Of a DNA stretch of 46,561 nucleotides, positions 7,511 to 16,031 are shown piece after piece. The stretch spans positions 1-46,561 of the forward strand of contig NZ_AUCD01000009.1 in assembly GCF_000429585.1 (NCBI RefSeq), in the 5' to 3' direction. Position 1 is the first letter of the stretch, and each line of letters opens with the position of its first letter. The DNA is from Atopococcus tabaci DSM 17538. GTDB lineage: Bacteria; Bacillota; Bacilli; Lactobacillales; Carnobacteriaceae_A. The notes under the pieces were generated by a model, which had not been told where the DNA came from, searched no databases, and saw only the letters and a list, made by a program, of their open reading frames with translations. The position numbers and the translations under genes are program-made.

Positions 7511-8346
7511 GTATCATCCAAGTACAAGAACTGAAATACCGGTACCCAGATACCGAGCGTCTGGCATTGGACAACGTGTCTTTCGAAATCGAACAAGGCG
7601 AATTCATCGGGATTGTCGGACGGAACAAATCTGGAAAATCGACTCTTTGTTATGCCTTGGCCGGGTTGGCCCCCCACTTTTTTGGCGGAGGGTATGGGGG
7701 AAAAGTCGTTGTCAACGGCCTGGAAATCCGGGCCAGTGAAATTGAAGAGATCACGTCAGATGTTGGTCTTGTATTCGAAAATCCTTTCTCCCAAATGACG
7801 GGGTCGAAGTTCACAGTGTTCGAAGAGATTGCGTTTGGTTTGGAAAACAAAGGCATCGACCGGACAGAAATGGTGCAACGGATTGAAGAAAGTCTATTTT
7901 TACTGGATATTGAAGAAATCAAAAACAAAAACCCGTTCAGCCTTTCAGGCGGGCAGATGCAGCGAGTCGCCATTGCCAGCGTCATCGCGATGAAACCAAA
8001 TGTGCTGATCCTCGATGAGCCGACGTCCCAGCTGGATCCTCAAGGCTCCGAGGATGTGTTCCGGGTGGTGGAAAATTTGGCCAAGGAAGGCATCACCATC
8101 GTGATGGCGGAACATAAAATTGAAAAAGTCGCCCAGTATTCCGACCGGGTCCTTTTATTGGATGACGGCAAACTGGTGGACATCAACACGCCGGAACACA
8201 TTTTTTCCAGGGACGATTTGGAAACGCACGGAATTCTCGCTCCGGCCGCCACCCGCATCGCCCAAGCTCTCGACATAAGAGATCCATTGACCGGCCTTTA
8301 CCCCGTCACCCTCGCCGGCATTCAACGACAGAGAGGAGAGATTTGA
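7507..8346 (+). CDS. ECF transporter ATPase A1, with altered Walker A and Q-loop
   Basis: A 279-residue ABC ATPase of the CbiO/EcfA type. Walker A is GRNKSGKST (38-46), with Lys where Gly is usual. The Q-loop reads VFENP with Glu91 instead of Gln. The signature LSGGQ (146-150) and Walker B LILDEPTSQLD with catalytic Glu171 are intact, and the switch histidine is in MAEHKIEKV. It is translationally coupled on both sides (ATGA overlap with ecfT, TGATG with the second ATPase). It pairs with A2 to form the ECF motor. The deviations fall in the composite site formed with A2, whose own signature is degenerate. Confidence 0.9.
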   Translation: MSIIQVQELKYRYPDTERLALDNVSFEIEQGEFIGIVGRNKSGKSTLCYALAGLAPHFFGGGYGGKVVVNGLEIRASEIEEITSDVGLVFENPFSQMTGSKFTVFEEIAFGLENKGIDRTEMVQRIEESLFLLDIEEIKNKNPFSLSGGQMQRVAIASVIAMKPNVLILDEPTSQLDPQGSEDVFRVVENLAKEGITIVMAEHKIEKVAQYSDRVLLLDDGKLVDINTPEHIFSRDDLETHGILAPAATRIAQALDIRDPLTGLYPVTLAGIQRQRGEI

Positions 8347-9143
8347 TGGCCAAACTGGAAACCCGCGGGCTGCATTTCTCCTACACCGCTGAAAAAAAGG
8401 TCCTGAACGGTATTGATTTGATTCTGGAAGGCCCACCGACCGCGATTGTCGGACAAAACGGCGCCGGCAAGACCACTTTTGTGAAAGTGTTGAAAGGTTT
8501 GCTGCGGCCGTCCAAAGGCAGCGTGTACTTTAACGGAGAAGACATCAAAGATCAAACTGTCGCCCAGTTGTCCCGGCACATCGGGTTGATTTTCCAAAAC
8601 CCCAATGATCAAATTTTCAAAAACCGCGTGTTGGATGAAGTCATGTTCGGACCATCTAACATCGGTGCCTCTCGTGACGACGCCCGGGACCAGGCGATGG
8701 CGGCATTGGAACGGCTGGGATTGGAAGATGAAGCCGATGCCAACCCGTATGATTTAAGCCTGTCGGAACGGAAATTGATTGCGGTGGCGTCCATTTTGGC
8801 GATGGACCCGGACGTGTTGATATTTGACGAGCCGACGATGGGGCAGGATTTTGAAGGAAAAGATTTGTTGAAACAAATCATCCGGGAAGAACATGCCCGG
8901 GGAAAGTTGATTTTGTGCATCCTCCATGACATGGATTTTGCAGCGGATGTGTTCGACCGCACGATTGTGTTCAATCAAGGGAATGTGCTGCTCGACGGTC
9001 CGACACGCGAGGTGTTTTCGCAAAAGGACATCTTGGAGAGCGCCTTCTTGGAGCAGCCCTCGCCCACGCAGATTGCACGCGTGCTCGGTCTGGACGGCTG
9101 CTATTTGACGGATGCAGAACTGATCGCCGCTTTGAAGAACTAA
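8346..9143 (+). CDS. ECF transporter ATPase A2, degenerate ABC signature
   Basis: A 265-residue ABC ATPase. Walker A GQNGAGKTT (36-44), Q-loop IFQNP (Gln84), Walker B VLIFDEPT with Glu162 and switch His194 (LHDMD) are all standard. The ABC signature, however, reads LSLSE (137-141) instead of LSGGQ. The start is ATG 8346, overlapping the A1 stop by one base, with GAGAGGAGA upstream. It is the last gene of the udp-ECF operon and is followed by a strong terminator. Confidence 0.9.
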   Translation: MAKLETRGLHFSYTAEKKVLNGIDLILEGPPTAIVGQNGAGKTTFVKVLKGLLRPSKGSVYFNGEDIKDQTVAQLSRHIGLIFQNPNDQIFKNRVLDEVMFGPSNIGASRDDARDQAMAALERLGLEDEADANPYDLSLSERKLIAVASILAMDPDVLIFDEPTMGQDFEGKDLLKQIIREEHARGKLILCILHDMDFAADVFDRTIVFNQGNVLLDGPTREVFSQKDILESAFLEQPSPTQIARVLGLDGCYLTDAELIAALKN

Positions 9144-9188
9144 AAAGACAGCCCCTTGCGCTATTATCTGCGCAGGGACTGTCTTTTT
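9144..9188. terminator. Bidirectional terminator between the ECF operon and sbcC
   Basis: AAAGACAG and CTGTCTTT enclose CCC(C)TTGCGC/GCGCAGGG around an 8-nt loop. A T-tract follows on both strands. Confidence 0.9.
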
Positions 9189-9202
9189 TTGCATTCTCTT
9201 TC

Positions 9203-9237
9203 CACTTGTCCGTAAAAGAGGTTTCTACGGACAAGTG
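9203..9237. repeat. Perfect inverted repeat beside the sbcC stop
   Basis: CACTTGTCCGTA and TACGGACAAGTG form a 12-bp stem with an 11-nt loop, ending eight bases from the sbcC stop codon. There is no T-tract on either side, so it is not an ordinary intrinsic terminator. It may stabilise the 3' end of the sbcDC mRNA. Confidence 0.7.
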
Positions 9238-9245
9238 ATGAACGG

Positions 9246-12200
9246 TCAGCCGATTTCAATCTGGGCGTGGCTGCCGGTGGCATTTTTTTCCACTTTGATG
9301 TGCGCCGGGATGCGCGTTTTCAATTCGTCCACGTGGGATATGATGCCGACCAGGCGGCCTTTGGCATTCAAATCCAACAGGGTTCCGATGGCCATATCGA
9401 GCGAGTCGGAATCCAGTGTCCCGAACCCTTCATCGATGAACAAAGTATCCACGCTCACCCCGCCGTTTTGGCTTTGGATGACGTCGCTGAGTCCCAATGC
9501 CAAAGACAGCGAAGCTTTGAAGGATTCACCGCCCGAGAGCGTGCTGATGCTGCGTTCTTTTCCGGTGTACCGGTCCAACACGTCCACATCCAATCCTTGC
9601 GCGCCGGCACCTTTGCCTTTTTCCAATTTGCGCTGCATCTGGTAACGCCCATTGGTCATGTGGGCGAAACGTTGATTGGCTGCCAGCAGAATTTCATCGA
9701 AGTAAATCCCCAATACAAAGCGCTCAAACGAAATATAATCGGTCTCTTTTGAACCGTTCGCCATGCTGGACAGTTCGCCGTAGATCCGGTACTCCTGTTC
9801 CAGTTCTTTTCCTGACTGGGAGTACTTTTCGATGGTTTCTTTTGCGCGTGTGTTGCTGGACAGACGGCGGATCAGCGCTTCCCGTTCTTCTTCCAAGCGG
9901 CTTCGCTGTTCCTTCGCCTCTTCCAGACGTGTTTGATGGATGTCTTCCGTCTCCACTTCGTCTGCAGCGGACAGCTTTTCTTCCACTTCTTTCAACGAAT
10001 GTTGGTTGACCAATCGTTTGTCTTCATGGTCTTTGATGGCTTGTTTCCAATCCTGAACCAGTTCGGGTGCCAAAAGGTATGCGGAAAACGTCTCATCCAA
10101 CCCGGCTTCCTGCAATCGGTCCTGCCATTCTTGGAATTGGGCGCGGTGCTTCTCTTCCAGGCGGTGTTGTTCGTTTTGGTCGGATTCAACCGCAGTGTTC
10201 AAGCCCGCTTCTGTTGTTTCCAACTGTTGGATGGTTTCGCGCTGTTGGTTGTACGCCGATTCGGTTTCTTTGATATCTTTTTCCACTTGCATCCGTTTGT
10301 CAGATACAACGTCCAACGATTCGTGCGTCAGTCTTGCAGCGATGTCTTCAGCTTCTGCCTCCAACTCTTTTATCTGTTCTGTTGCACGTGTCAGAATCGT
10401 TTTCGCTTCCTGCTGGCTACGCTCCGCCTCCAATTGGGCAGTCCGGACTTCTTCCAGACGGGCTTTCACCTGCAGTTCGGCTTCCACCTGCAACTGAAGC
10501 CGGTGGCATGTTTCTTCTTGAGCGGCCTGCTCTTTCAGCAATTCCGCTTCTTGCTGCAACAATGTTTCCCACTCGTTTTCTGCATCCTCCGGTGTAATCT
10601 GCAATTCGTCCGCCAGTTGTTTCACGGTTTGGGTGATATGGGCAGTGCGGGAGCGTGCCGCTTCGTAACGTTGAAAAGCGGCGTCTTTCGCTTCATTCAA
10701 TTCTTCCAGTTCGGCCTGGGAAACGGCATCGTGCGAAAGCCCGGCTTTTTCGGGGTGATCCAAGGATCCACAAACCGGGCACGGTGCGTTTTCTGCCAAA
10801 TCCTGCGCCAACAAGCCGGCAATGTTGCGGCTGTACGCAAAGTACGCTTCATCGTAGCGGTTTTTCGCCAAGCGGTAGACGGATTCTGTTTCTTGGAAAT
10901 CTTCCACCGCTTCTTTTTTCCGGCCAATTTCTTCCCGCAGTTTGTCCATGTCTTTTTTTCGGACGTTGAGTTGGGAGTGGGCATCGTTCAGCCGGTGCAG
11001 CGCTTCTTTTGCCTTATCCCACTCCGCGCGTGCTTTTTCGATGGCTTCCAACTCAGCGTTCAGCCCGTCGCTTTGCTCTCCCAGCTTTTCCAACGCTTGT
11101 CTGGATTGTTCCTGTTTGCGGGTGTGTTCTTGGACCCGCTCTTGTTCGGTTTCAATTTCTGTCTGTAGGTTACGTTTTTGGACAAACAGCTGCTCTTCGA
11201 CTTTGAGTGCATCGACCTGCTGACGCATGGCATCCAGCCCGTTAAAGGCTGTTTTTAATGGGATCCACGCTTCGCGGGCCTCTTTTAACTGCTCCTGTGT
11301 TGCAGCCAGTTGTTGCCGGCGTTGGGTCAGTGTTTCCCGGCGTTCCGCCAGCTCGCGTTCTGTTTCATCCAACCGTTGCTTGTACTCCTGTATTTTCTCT
11401 GCTTTTTCATGCAGCGCGAGTTGTTCTTTTTTACCGGAAATGTCTGCTTCCATCTCATTCAACAACTGCTGTTCCTCCATCAGCTGCTGTTTCTGTGTCA
11501 GCCATTCCAACACCTGCTCGTTCCAGCGGACAACTTGATGGAGGGTATCTTCTTTTTCTTTGATCGAATCATAATGCTTGCTGTCCTGGTCGATGAGCGT
11601 ACCTAATTCTTTCAACACCGCGGAGGCATCTTCTCGGGCGATAGCTTCTTCCAGTTCGCCCGCTTCCTCGTAGTCGATCAGCTCCATCGCCTGTTTGATG
11701 GCTTGGAAATAACTTTCCCGCTGTCCGGACAACGCTTTGGTTTTTTCTTTCAATTTCAATTGGAATTCTTCAAAAATATCCGTTTGGAAAATGTTTCGGA
11801 AAATCTCTTCTTTTTCCCGACTGTTGGAATCCAGCATGCGCTTGAACTCCCCTTGCGGCAGCATCACGATTTGACGGAACTGTTTGTAGGTCAGCGACAG
11901 CAGTTCCTGGATTTTTTGATTGGCTTCGTTGATTTTTGTTTCCACTCCGCCGTCGTAGTGAAACTCGACGGTGGCGGGATGCTCTTTCGTTTTGGTTCGT
12001 TTCCCGGGTCCGGTCTGGGCCGGCTGGCGGCGGACGAGGTACGTCCGACCGTTCAGTTCAAACTCCAATTCCACGTAACAGAGGTCTTCGTTTGTGGCGA
12101 ACTGGGATTTGAACGAATCTTTTTGACGGCTGTCCCCGCTGGCATTGTCGTACAAGGCGTAGGCAATCGCATCAAAAATCGTCGTTTTTCCCGCCCCGGT

Positions 12201-12308
12201 CGGACCGCCGATCAAAAATAAATTGTGCTGGTTGAACCGGGTGAAGTCCAATTCCACTTTGCCTCTGTAAGGACCGAAGGCGTTCATCACCAATCTCAAC
12301 GGTCTCAT
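9246..12308 (-). CDS. sbcC: Nuclease SbcCD subunit C (Rad50-like SMC ATPase)
   Basis: A 1020-residue SMC-type ATPase that, with SbcD, opens and trims DNA hairpins and protein-blocked ends. It carries Walker A GPTGAGKTTIFDAIAYALY near residue 35 and long coiled-coil arms. A zinc hook CPVCG begins at about residue 510, in the middle. The C-terminal signature is LSGGESFKASLSLALGLSDV and Walker B is LFIDEGFGTLD. Length is typical. Its start overlaps the sbcD stop by four bases, so the two are translationally coupled. Confidence 0.97.
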   Translation of the reverse strand: MRPLRLVMNAFGPYRGKVELDFTRFNQHNLFLIGGPTGAGKTTIFDAIAYALYDNASGDSRQKDSFKSQFATNEDLCYVELEFELNGRTYLVRRQPAQTGPGKRTKTKEHPATVEFHYDGGVETKINEANQKIQELLSLTYKQFRQIVMLPQGEFKRMLDSNSREKEEIFRNIFQTDIFEEFQLKLKEKTKALSGQRESYFQAIKQAMELIDYEEAGELEEAIAREDASAVLKELGTLIDQDSKHYDSIKEKEDTLHQVVRWNEQVLEWLTQKQQLMEEQQLLNEMEADISGKKEQLALHEKAEKIQEYKQRLDETERELAERRETLTQRRQQLAATQEQLKEAREAWIPLKTAFNGLDAMRQQVDALKVEEQLFVQKRNLQTEIETEQERVQEHTRKQEQSRQALEKLGEQSDGLNAELEAIEKARAEWDKAKEALHRLNDAHSQLNVRKKDMDKLREEIGRKKEAVEDFQETESVYRLAKNRYDEAYFAYSRNIAGLLAQDLAENAPCPVCGSLDHPEKAGLSHDAVSQAELEELNEAKDAAFQRYEAARSRTAHITQTVKQLADELQITPEDAENEWETLLQQEAELLKEQAAQEETCHRLQLQVEAELQVKARLEEVRTAQLEAERSQQEAKTILTRATEQIKELEAEAEDIAARLTHESLDVVSDKRMQVEKDIKETESAYNQQRETIQQLETTEAGLNTAVESDQNEQHRLEEKHRAQFQEWQDRLQEAGLDETFSAYLLAPELVQDWKQAIKDHEDKRLVNQHSLKEVEEKLSAADEVETEDIHQTRLEEAKEQRSRLEEEREALIRRLSSNTRAKETIEKYSQSGKELEQEYRIYGELSSMANGSKETDYISFERFVLGIYFDEILLAANQRFAHMTNGRYQMQRKLEKGKGAGAQGLDVDVLDRYTGKERSISTLSGGESFKASLSLALGLSDVIQSQNGGVSVDTLFIDEGFGTLDSDSLDMAIGTLLDLNAKGRLVGIISHVDELKTRIPAHIKVEKNATGSHAQIEIG

Positions 12309-13441
12309 GTGCGTTCGCTCCTTTCCAATTCGTCCATCAAGGATGCCACCACTTGTTTTCTGGCTTCATCCAGTTCCCGGTCGGTGTAGCGGGCGTAGAA
12401 ATCCGCAAACAAATCGGGAAGGTTTCGCTCTTCAATCGCCGCCTGCGTCAACACAGGCGCATCACTCTGCCGGTTCTGACGCGCCACATATTCCAACCCC
12501 ATCGCATACGGGTACCGTTTCTTAAGTTGGTTCATCGCATCCATCTGGTACTCTTCATCCAGCAGTTCAAAAAAGATGTAGTCCTCGGAAGCCTGTTCCA
12601 TCAAATCTGAAAAGAAGCCTTTGACGACACGCATGTCGCGCTTCCGTTCCAACTCAAACGGTTCCACCTCTACCCCGCTTTTGTCCAGCGTGACGTGCAG
12701 GAGCTGCTTTTTGTGACGGGTTTCCGATTTGGAATACTTCAATGGACTGCCGCTGTAGCGGACTTTTTCCCATTTGACCTTTTGGGCTTTATGTAAATGC
12801 CCCAGTGCCACATAATCAAAGTCTTCAAATAATTCCACCGGCACATATTCAGCGGTTCCGATGCTCAACGGCCGCTCTGAATCAGACGTCTCCACGCTCT
12901 CCAATCCACCGTTGACCACATAGCCGTGGGCAATTAGGACGTTCACCTCTTCCGGGTTCATCTCCTCTTTGATGCGTTCGATCTGGACCCGGGTGGCGTC
13001 TTCCAAATCGTGGATGGTGTCATCGTTGAGCAATTTTCGGATATACACCGGATCGGAAAACGGCATCAACCAAAAGTGAACGCCTTGAATGGTCACTTTC
13101 CGGGTAAGGGACTTGACGGTGCCTTCGATAAACAAGTCGCTCGCTTCCAATAGCTGCGAACCGTACTCCACCCGTTCGTTGCTGTCGTGGTTTCCGGCGA
13201 TCGCCAGCACCGGAATGCCGACTTCTTTGATGATGCGGGTGAAGGTTTTGTTGGCCAGCGCGACGGCTTCTTTCGGTGGAAAAGCCCGGTCATACAAATC
13301 GCCGGCCATGATCAGCACGTCTGCGTCCATTGTTTTCAATTTTTCGATCAACTGATCCAAAAAATACTCTTGGTCTTCCAGCATCGAAAATTCGTTGACG
13401 ATTTTTCCTAAATGCCAGTCTGCTGTGTGGACAATTTTCAT
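12305..13441 (-). CDS. sbcD: Nuclease SbcCD subunit D (Mre11-like)
   Basis: A 378-residue metallophosphoesterase nuclease. The di-manganese motifs are visible: TADWHLGK at residues 6-13, MAGDLYDR, AGNHDSNERV and, later, AHGYVV and GHLHKAQ. It acts with SbcC as an ATP-dependent exonuclease and hairpin endonuclease on DNA. A GAGGAGA ribosome site lies before the ATG. The HD-domain gene is 27 bp upstream, so HD-sbcD-sbcC probably form one operon. Confidence 0.97.
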   Translation of the reverse strand: MKIVHTADWHLGKIVNEFSMLEDQEYFLDQLIEKLKTMDADVLIMAGDLYDRAFPPKEAVALANKTFTRIIKEVGIPVLAIAGNHDSNERVEYGSQLLEASDLFIEGTVKSLTRKVTIQGVHFWLMPFSDPVYIRKLLNDDTIHDLEDATRVQIERIKEEMNPEEVNVLIAHGYVVNGGLESVETSDSERPLSIGTAEYVPVELFEDFDYVALGHLHKAQKVKWEKVRYSGSPLKYSKSETRHKKQLLHVTLDKSGVEVEPFELERKRDMRVVKGFFSDLMEQASEDYIFFELLDEEYQMDAMNQLKKRYPYAMGLEYVARQNRQSDAPVLTQAAIEERNLPDLFADFYARYTDRELDEARKQVVASLMDELERSERT

Positions 13442-13468
13442 CTTTTTTCTCCTCTCTTCCTATAGTGG

Positions 13469-14164
13469 TTAGTCAAAGGTCTGGATCAGCTCATGGAAAC
13501 GCGGCTCTTCGACTTCCAAGTCTTCCAACAGACCGGTCAAAAATTGGATCATCACGCGGTGGCGCTCTTCTCCAATCCGCTTCGCTTCTTCGGTGTGGTA
13601 CGACCCTTTCAGCTGTAGCAGTTTTTCGTAAAAATGATTGACAGTTGTCGCCTTCACCGTCCGGTCTTTGTATTCATCGGGCGTCAACCGCAGGCGCGGC
13701 TCAATGGTCGGGTCGAATAAAGCCTGTCCGGCGTGCCCGCCGTATGCAAACGTCCGCGCGATGCCGATATACCCCACCGCATCCAAGCGATCGGCGTCCT
13801 GTACAATTTTCCCTTCCAAGGTCTGCATGGCGGTCTTGTTTTCAGACCCTTTGTAAGACAAGTCCCGGATGATGGCCGCCACATGTTGGACGGTGTCTTC
13901 ATCCGCTCCGTTGTCCCGCAGCCATTCCATGGCTAATCGTGGTCCCACGGTATCGTCGCCGTCATGGAACTTCCAGTCCGCGATATCGTGCAACAGCGCC
14001 GCCAGTTCCACCACTTCCGTCTGGACGGACTGCGGTTCTCGTTGGGCCAGGCGCCGCGCCATTTTCCAAACACGTTTCGTGTGTTCCCAGTCGTGTCCGG
14101 AAGCTTCGTTTTGTTGTTTTTCTCGAATCATTGCTTCTGTTTTTAAGAGGAGTTCAGTCGTCAT
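13469..14164 (-). CDS. HD-domain phosphohydrolase (YedJ-like)
   Basis: A 231-residue cytoplasmic HD hydrolase. The metal ligands are seen as HDWEHTKRVW (first His), LLHDIADW (the HD pair), and DADRLDAVGYIGIARTF (last Asp). Family members hydrolyse phosphate esters of nucleotides or related compounds; the substrate is not known. I start at ATG 14164 because AAGGAG precedes it by seven bases. It is the first gene of the apparent HD-sbcD-sbcC operon. Confidence 0.85.
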   Translation of the reverse strand: MTTELLLKTEAMIREKQQNEASGHDWEHTKRVWKMARRLAQREPQSVQTEVVELAALLHDIADWKFHDGDDTVGPRLAMEWLRDNGADEDTVQHVAAIIRDLSYKGSENKTAMQTLEGKIVQDADRLDAVGYIGIARTFAYGGHAGQALFDPTIEPRLRLTPDEYKDRTVKATTVNHFYEKLLQLKGSYHTEEAKRIGEERHRVMIQFLTGLLEDLEVEEPRFHELIQTFD

Positions 14165-14267
14165 GGGTTTCTCCTTACTCTGTTGTGAAGTGAACAATTG
14201 TTCGTACAGCAACATTCTACCAAATCTCCCCTCAATAAAACAGTCCCCCCTGTTTTCGACAAACAAA

Positions 14268-14296
14268 AAAAGCCTCTCCCAAATGGAAACAGCCCG
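14268..14296 (-). terminator. Probable terminator of the PHP phosphatase gene
   Basis: On the minus strand GCTGTTTCC and GGGAGAGGC pair with G-U wobbles and one mismatch around ATTT, followed by seven T. It begins about 15 bases after the stop at 14311. Confidence 0.5.
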
Positions 14297-14310
14297 GTCG
14301 CAATTTTTGA

Positions 14311-15087
14311 TTACGGAACTGGCACCAACCGGTACTCCAAATTCTTGAACACCGCCAACTTCTGGACACCTTGGCGCTTCAATAAATCAAACGCTTTGTC
14401 GAAATGGGCTTCATAGTCTTCCACTTTGTGTGCATCGGAGCCGACCGTAAACAACTTTCCGCCCACCGATTGGTACAAGCCAATGGCGTATTCATAAAGA
14501 TGGACGTTTTGGTGTTTGTACATACTGCTCGTATTGAGTTCAAACGCGATGCCATGTCGGATCATTTCTTCAAAGATGCGCTTCAATATCCTTTCCACCG
14601 TCTGCAGTTCTTCAATCGACACATCGTACCTTCGCAAGCCGTAATCAAAATGCGCCAACACATTTGCCTGCGGAAAGGACCGCACCCCCTCCAACATCAT
14701 GGCGTAGTATTCCTCCAAAGTCCGGTCAAGCGGCACATCGTCATTGCCCACTTCCATGAAGTTGTACCAGCCGTTGTGGTGGATGCTCAACAACATCAAG
14801 TCCAATTCTTTTCCGTCTAAATAGTATAAGATGGCCTTTTCATCTTCTTTTCGAAACCCCACTTCCAACCCTTTCAAGATACGGTTGCCGTACCGGGCGT
14901 TCAATCGTTCAAATTCCGCTTCATAAGCCGCAAAATCCGGAATGTGGTCGGGTTTGTTTTGAGCAGGGGAAAAGAAATCAAGGTGTTCAGTCGTCACAAT
15001 CGGTTTCTCCGAAAGCGCCAAGTAATTTTCAAACCGCTCCACGGAATCTGGAGAATGATGGGTATGCATGTGCTGGTCGTAGTACAT
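14311..15087 (-). CDS. PHP-domain phosphatase, histidinol-phosphatase (HisK) type
   Basis: A 258-residue PHP-fold metal-dependent phosphoesterase. It starts with the metal motif DQHMHTHHSPDS (residues 4-15), has TTEHLDF and GLEVGF in the middle, LSIHHNGWY, and ends with the ligand motif FTVGSDAHKVEDY. The HisK/HisJ subfamily dephosphorylates histidinol phosphate, but no other histidine gene is in the window, so a different phosphoester is possible. AAGGAGG lies upstream of the ATG. Confidence 0.8.
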   Translation of the reverse strand: MYYDQHMHTHHSPDSVERFENYLALSEKPIVTTEHLDFFSPAQNKPDHIPDFAAYEAEFERLNARYGNRILKGLEVGFRKEDEKAILYYLDGKELDLMLLSIHHNGWYNFMEVGNDDVPLDRTLEEYYAMMLEGVRSFPQANVLAHFDYGLRRYDVSIEELQTVERILKRIFEEMIRHGIAFELNTSSMYKHQNVHLYEYAIGLYQSVGGKLFTVGSDAHKVEDYEAHFDKAFDLLKRQGVQKLAVFKNLEYRLVPVP

Positions 15088-15231
15088 CGTCGTTTCCTCC
15101 TTTCCTTCATTTTACCAGACTTCTGCAAAAGGACAGGATGATTACACCCACCGTCCAAAAACGACTGAACGTCTCTTGACGGTTTGTTCAAAAATATTTT
15201 TCCGATAAAACGTTTGCCTTTAAAACGGAAC

Positions 15232-15260
15232 TTGTACCCCACTATATATGGTGGTATGAT
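15232..15260 (+). promoter_or_regulatory. Promoter of the deoxynucleoside kinase gene with an NrdR-box-like palindrome in its spacer
   Basis: TTGTAC (15232-15237), a 17-bp spacer and TATGAT (15255-15260) form the promoter. The spacer is almost wholly the 16-bp near-palindrome CCACTATATATGGTGG (15239-15254), whose core CACTATATATGGTG resembles NrdR boxes (consensus ACACWATATATWGTGT). A weaker similar stretch, GACTACATATAGAGAC, lies at 15282-15297, centred 43 bp downstream (about four helical turns). Confidence 0.55.
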
Positions 15261-15311
15261 GGACAATGGATGTTAATTGATGACTACATATAGAGACAGG
15301 AGATCTGACTC

Positions 15312-15977
15312 ATGGAAGGGGTAACCGGAGTGATTGTACTAGCAGGAATGATTGGTGCCGGTAAAAGCACGTATACAGAATTCATTTCCAACCAACTGAA
15401 CAGCACTGCATTTTACGAGAGCGTGGATGACAACCGTATTTTAGAGAAATACTACAGCGACCCTGAGCGTTGGGCATTTTCTTTGCAGATTTACTTTTTA
15501 AACACTCGTTTCCGCAGCATCAAACAGGCGTTGACGCACCGCCACAATGTATTGGACCGTTCAATTTACGAAGATGCCTTGTTTACACAAATCAACTATG
15601 AAGATGGAAACATGAGCAGCGCAGAGATGGACCTTTACTTGGATTTGTTGGAAAACATGATGGAAGAATTGGACGATATGCCGAAAAAGGCGCCTGATTT
15701 GTTGATTTACTTGAGAGGATCATTGGACATCCATTTGCAGCGCATTGAATCACGGGGCCGTTCCTTTGAACAAATCGACGGCAATCCAGGATTGTTGGAT
15801 TACTACAAAAAATTGCATTCCCGCTACGATGATTGGTTCAATGCGTATGACAAGAGCGACACGTTGGTCATCGATATCGACCAGACCGACCTTGATCGGG
15901 AAGAAGATCGTCAATGGGTGATGGAACAAATCACTCAAAAACTGAAAGCCGCGAACTGCACTGAGGTAAGAAGCTGA
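15312..15977 (+). CDS. Deoxynucleoside kinase (deoxyadenosine/deoxyguanosine kinase type)
   Basis: A 221-residue kinase that phosphorylates deoxynucleosides to monophosphates for dNTP salvage in the cytoplasm. The P-loop GMIGAGKST lies at residues 12-20. FYESVDDNRILEKYY carries the base-specificity and catalytic glutamate region. The DRS motif is in NVLDRSIYEDALF and the LID arginines in RIESRGRSFEQ. Length is normal for the Gram-positive dGK/dAK family, in which two paralogues often sit in tandem; only one is present here. AGGAG precedes the ATG. The promoter carries a possible NrdR box. Confidence 0.9.
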   Translation: MEGVTGVIVLAGMIGAGKSTYTEFISNQLNSTAFYESVDDNRILEKYYSDPERWAFSLQIYFLNTRFRSIKQALTHRHNVLDRSIYEDALFTQINYEDGNMSSAEMDLYLDLLENMMEELDDMPKKAPDLLIYLRGSLDIHLQRIESRGRSFEQIDGNPGLLDYYKKLHSRYDDWFNAYDKSDTLVIDIDQTDLDREEDRQWVMEQITQKLKAANCTEVRS

Positions 15978-15989
15978 GACAATGAATCA

Positions 15990-16027
15990 AAAGACCCGCC
16001 GCATCCACTTGCCGGCGGGTCTTTTTT
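15990..16027. terminator. Bidirectional terminator
   Basis: AAGACCCGCCG and CGGCGGGTCTT close an 11-nt loop and are followed by T7 on the plus strand, with A-rich sequence on the other side. It serves the kinase gene and probably the convergent deacetylase gene. Confidence 0.9.
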
Positions 16028-16031
16028 TAAC

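Noticed and set aside
9933-11168. 411-codon plus-strand frame opposite sbcC
   Set aside because: Shadow of the coiled-coil region; composition is Phe/Leu/Gln-rich as expected from the reverse of Glu/Gln/Lys codons.
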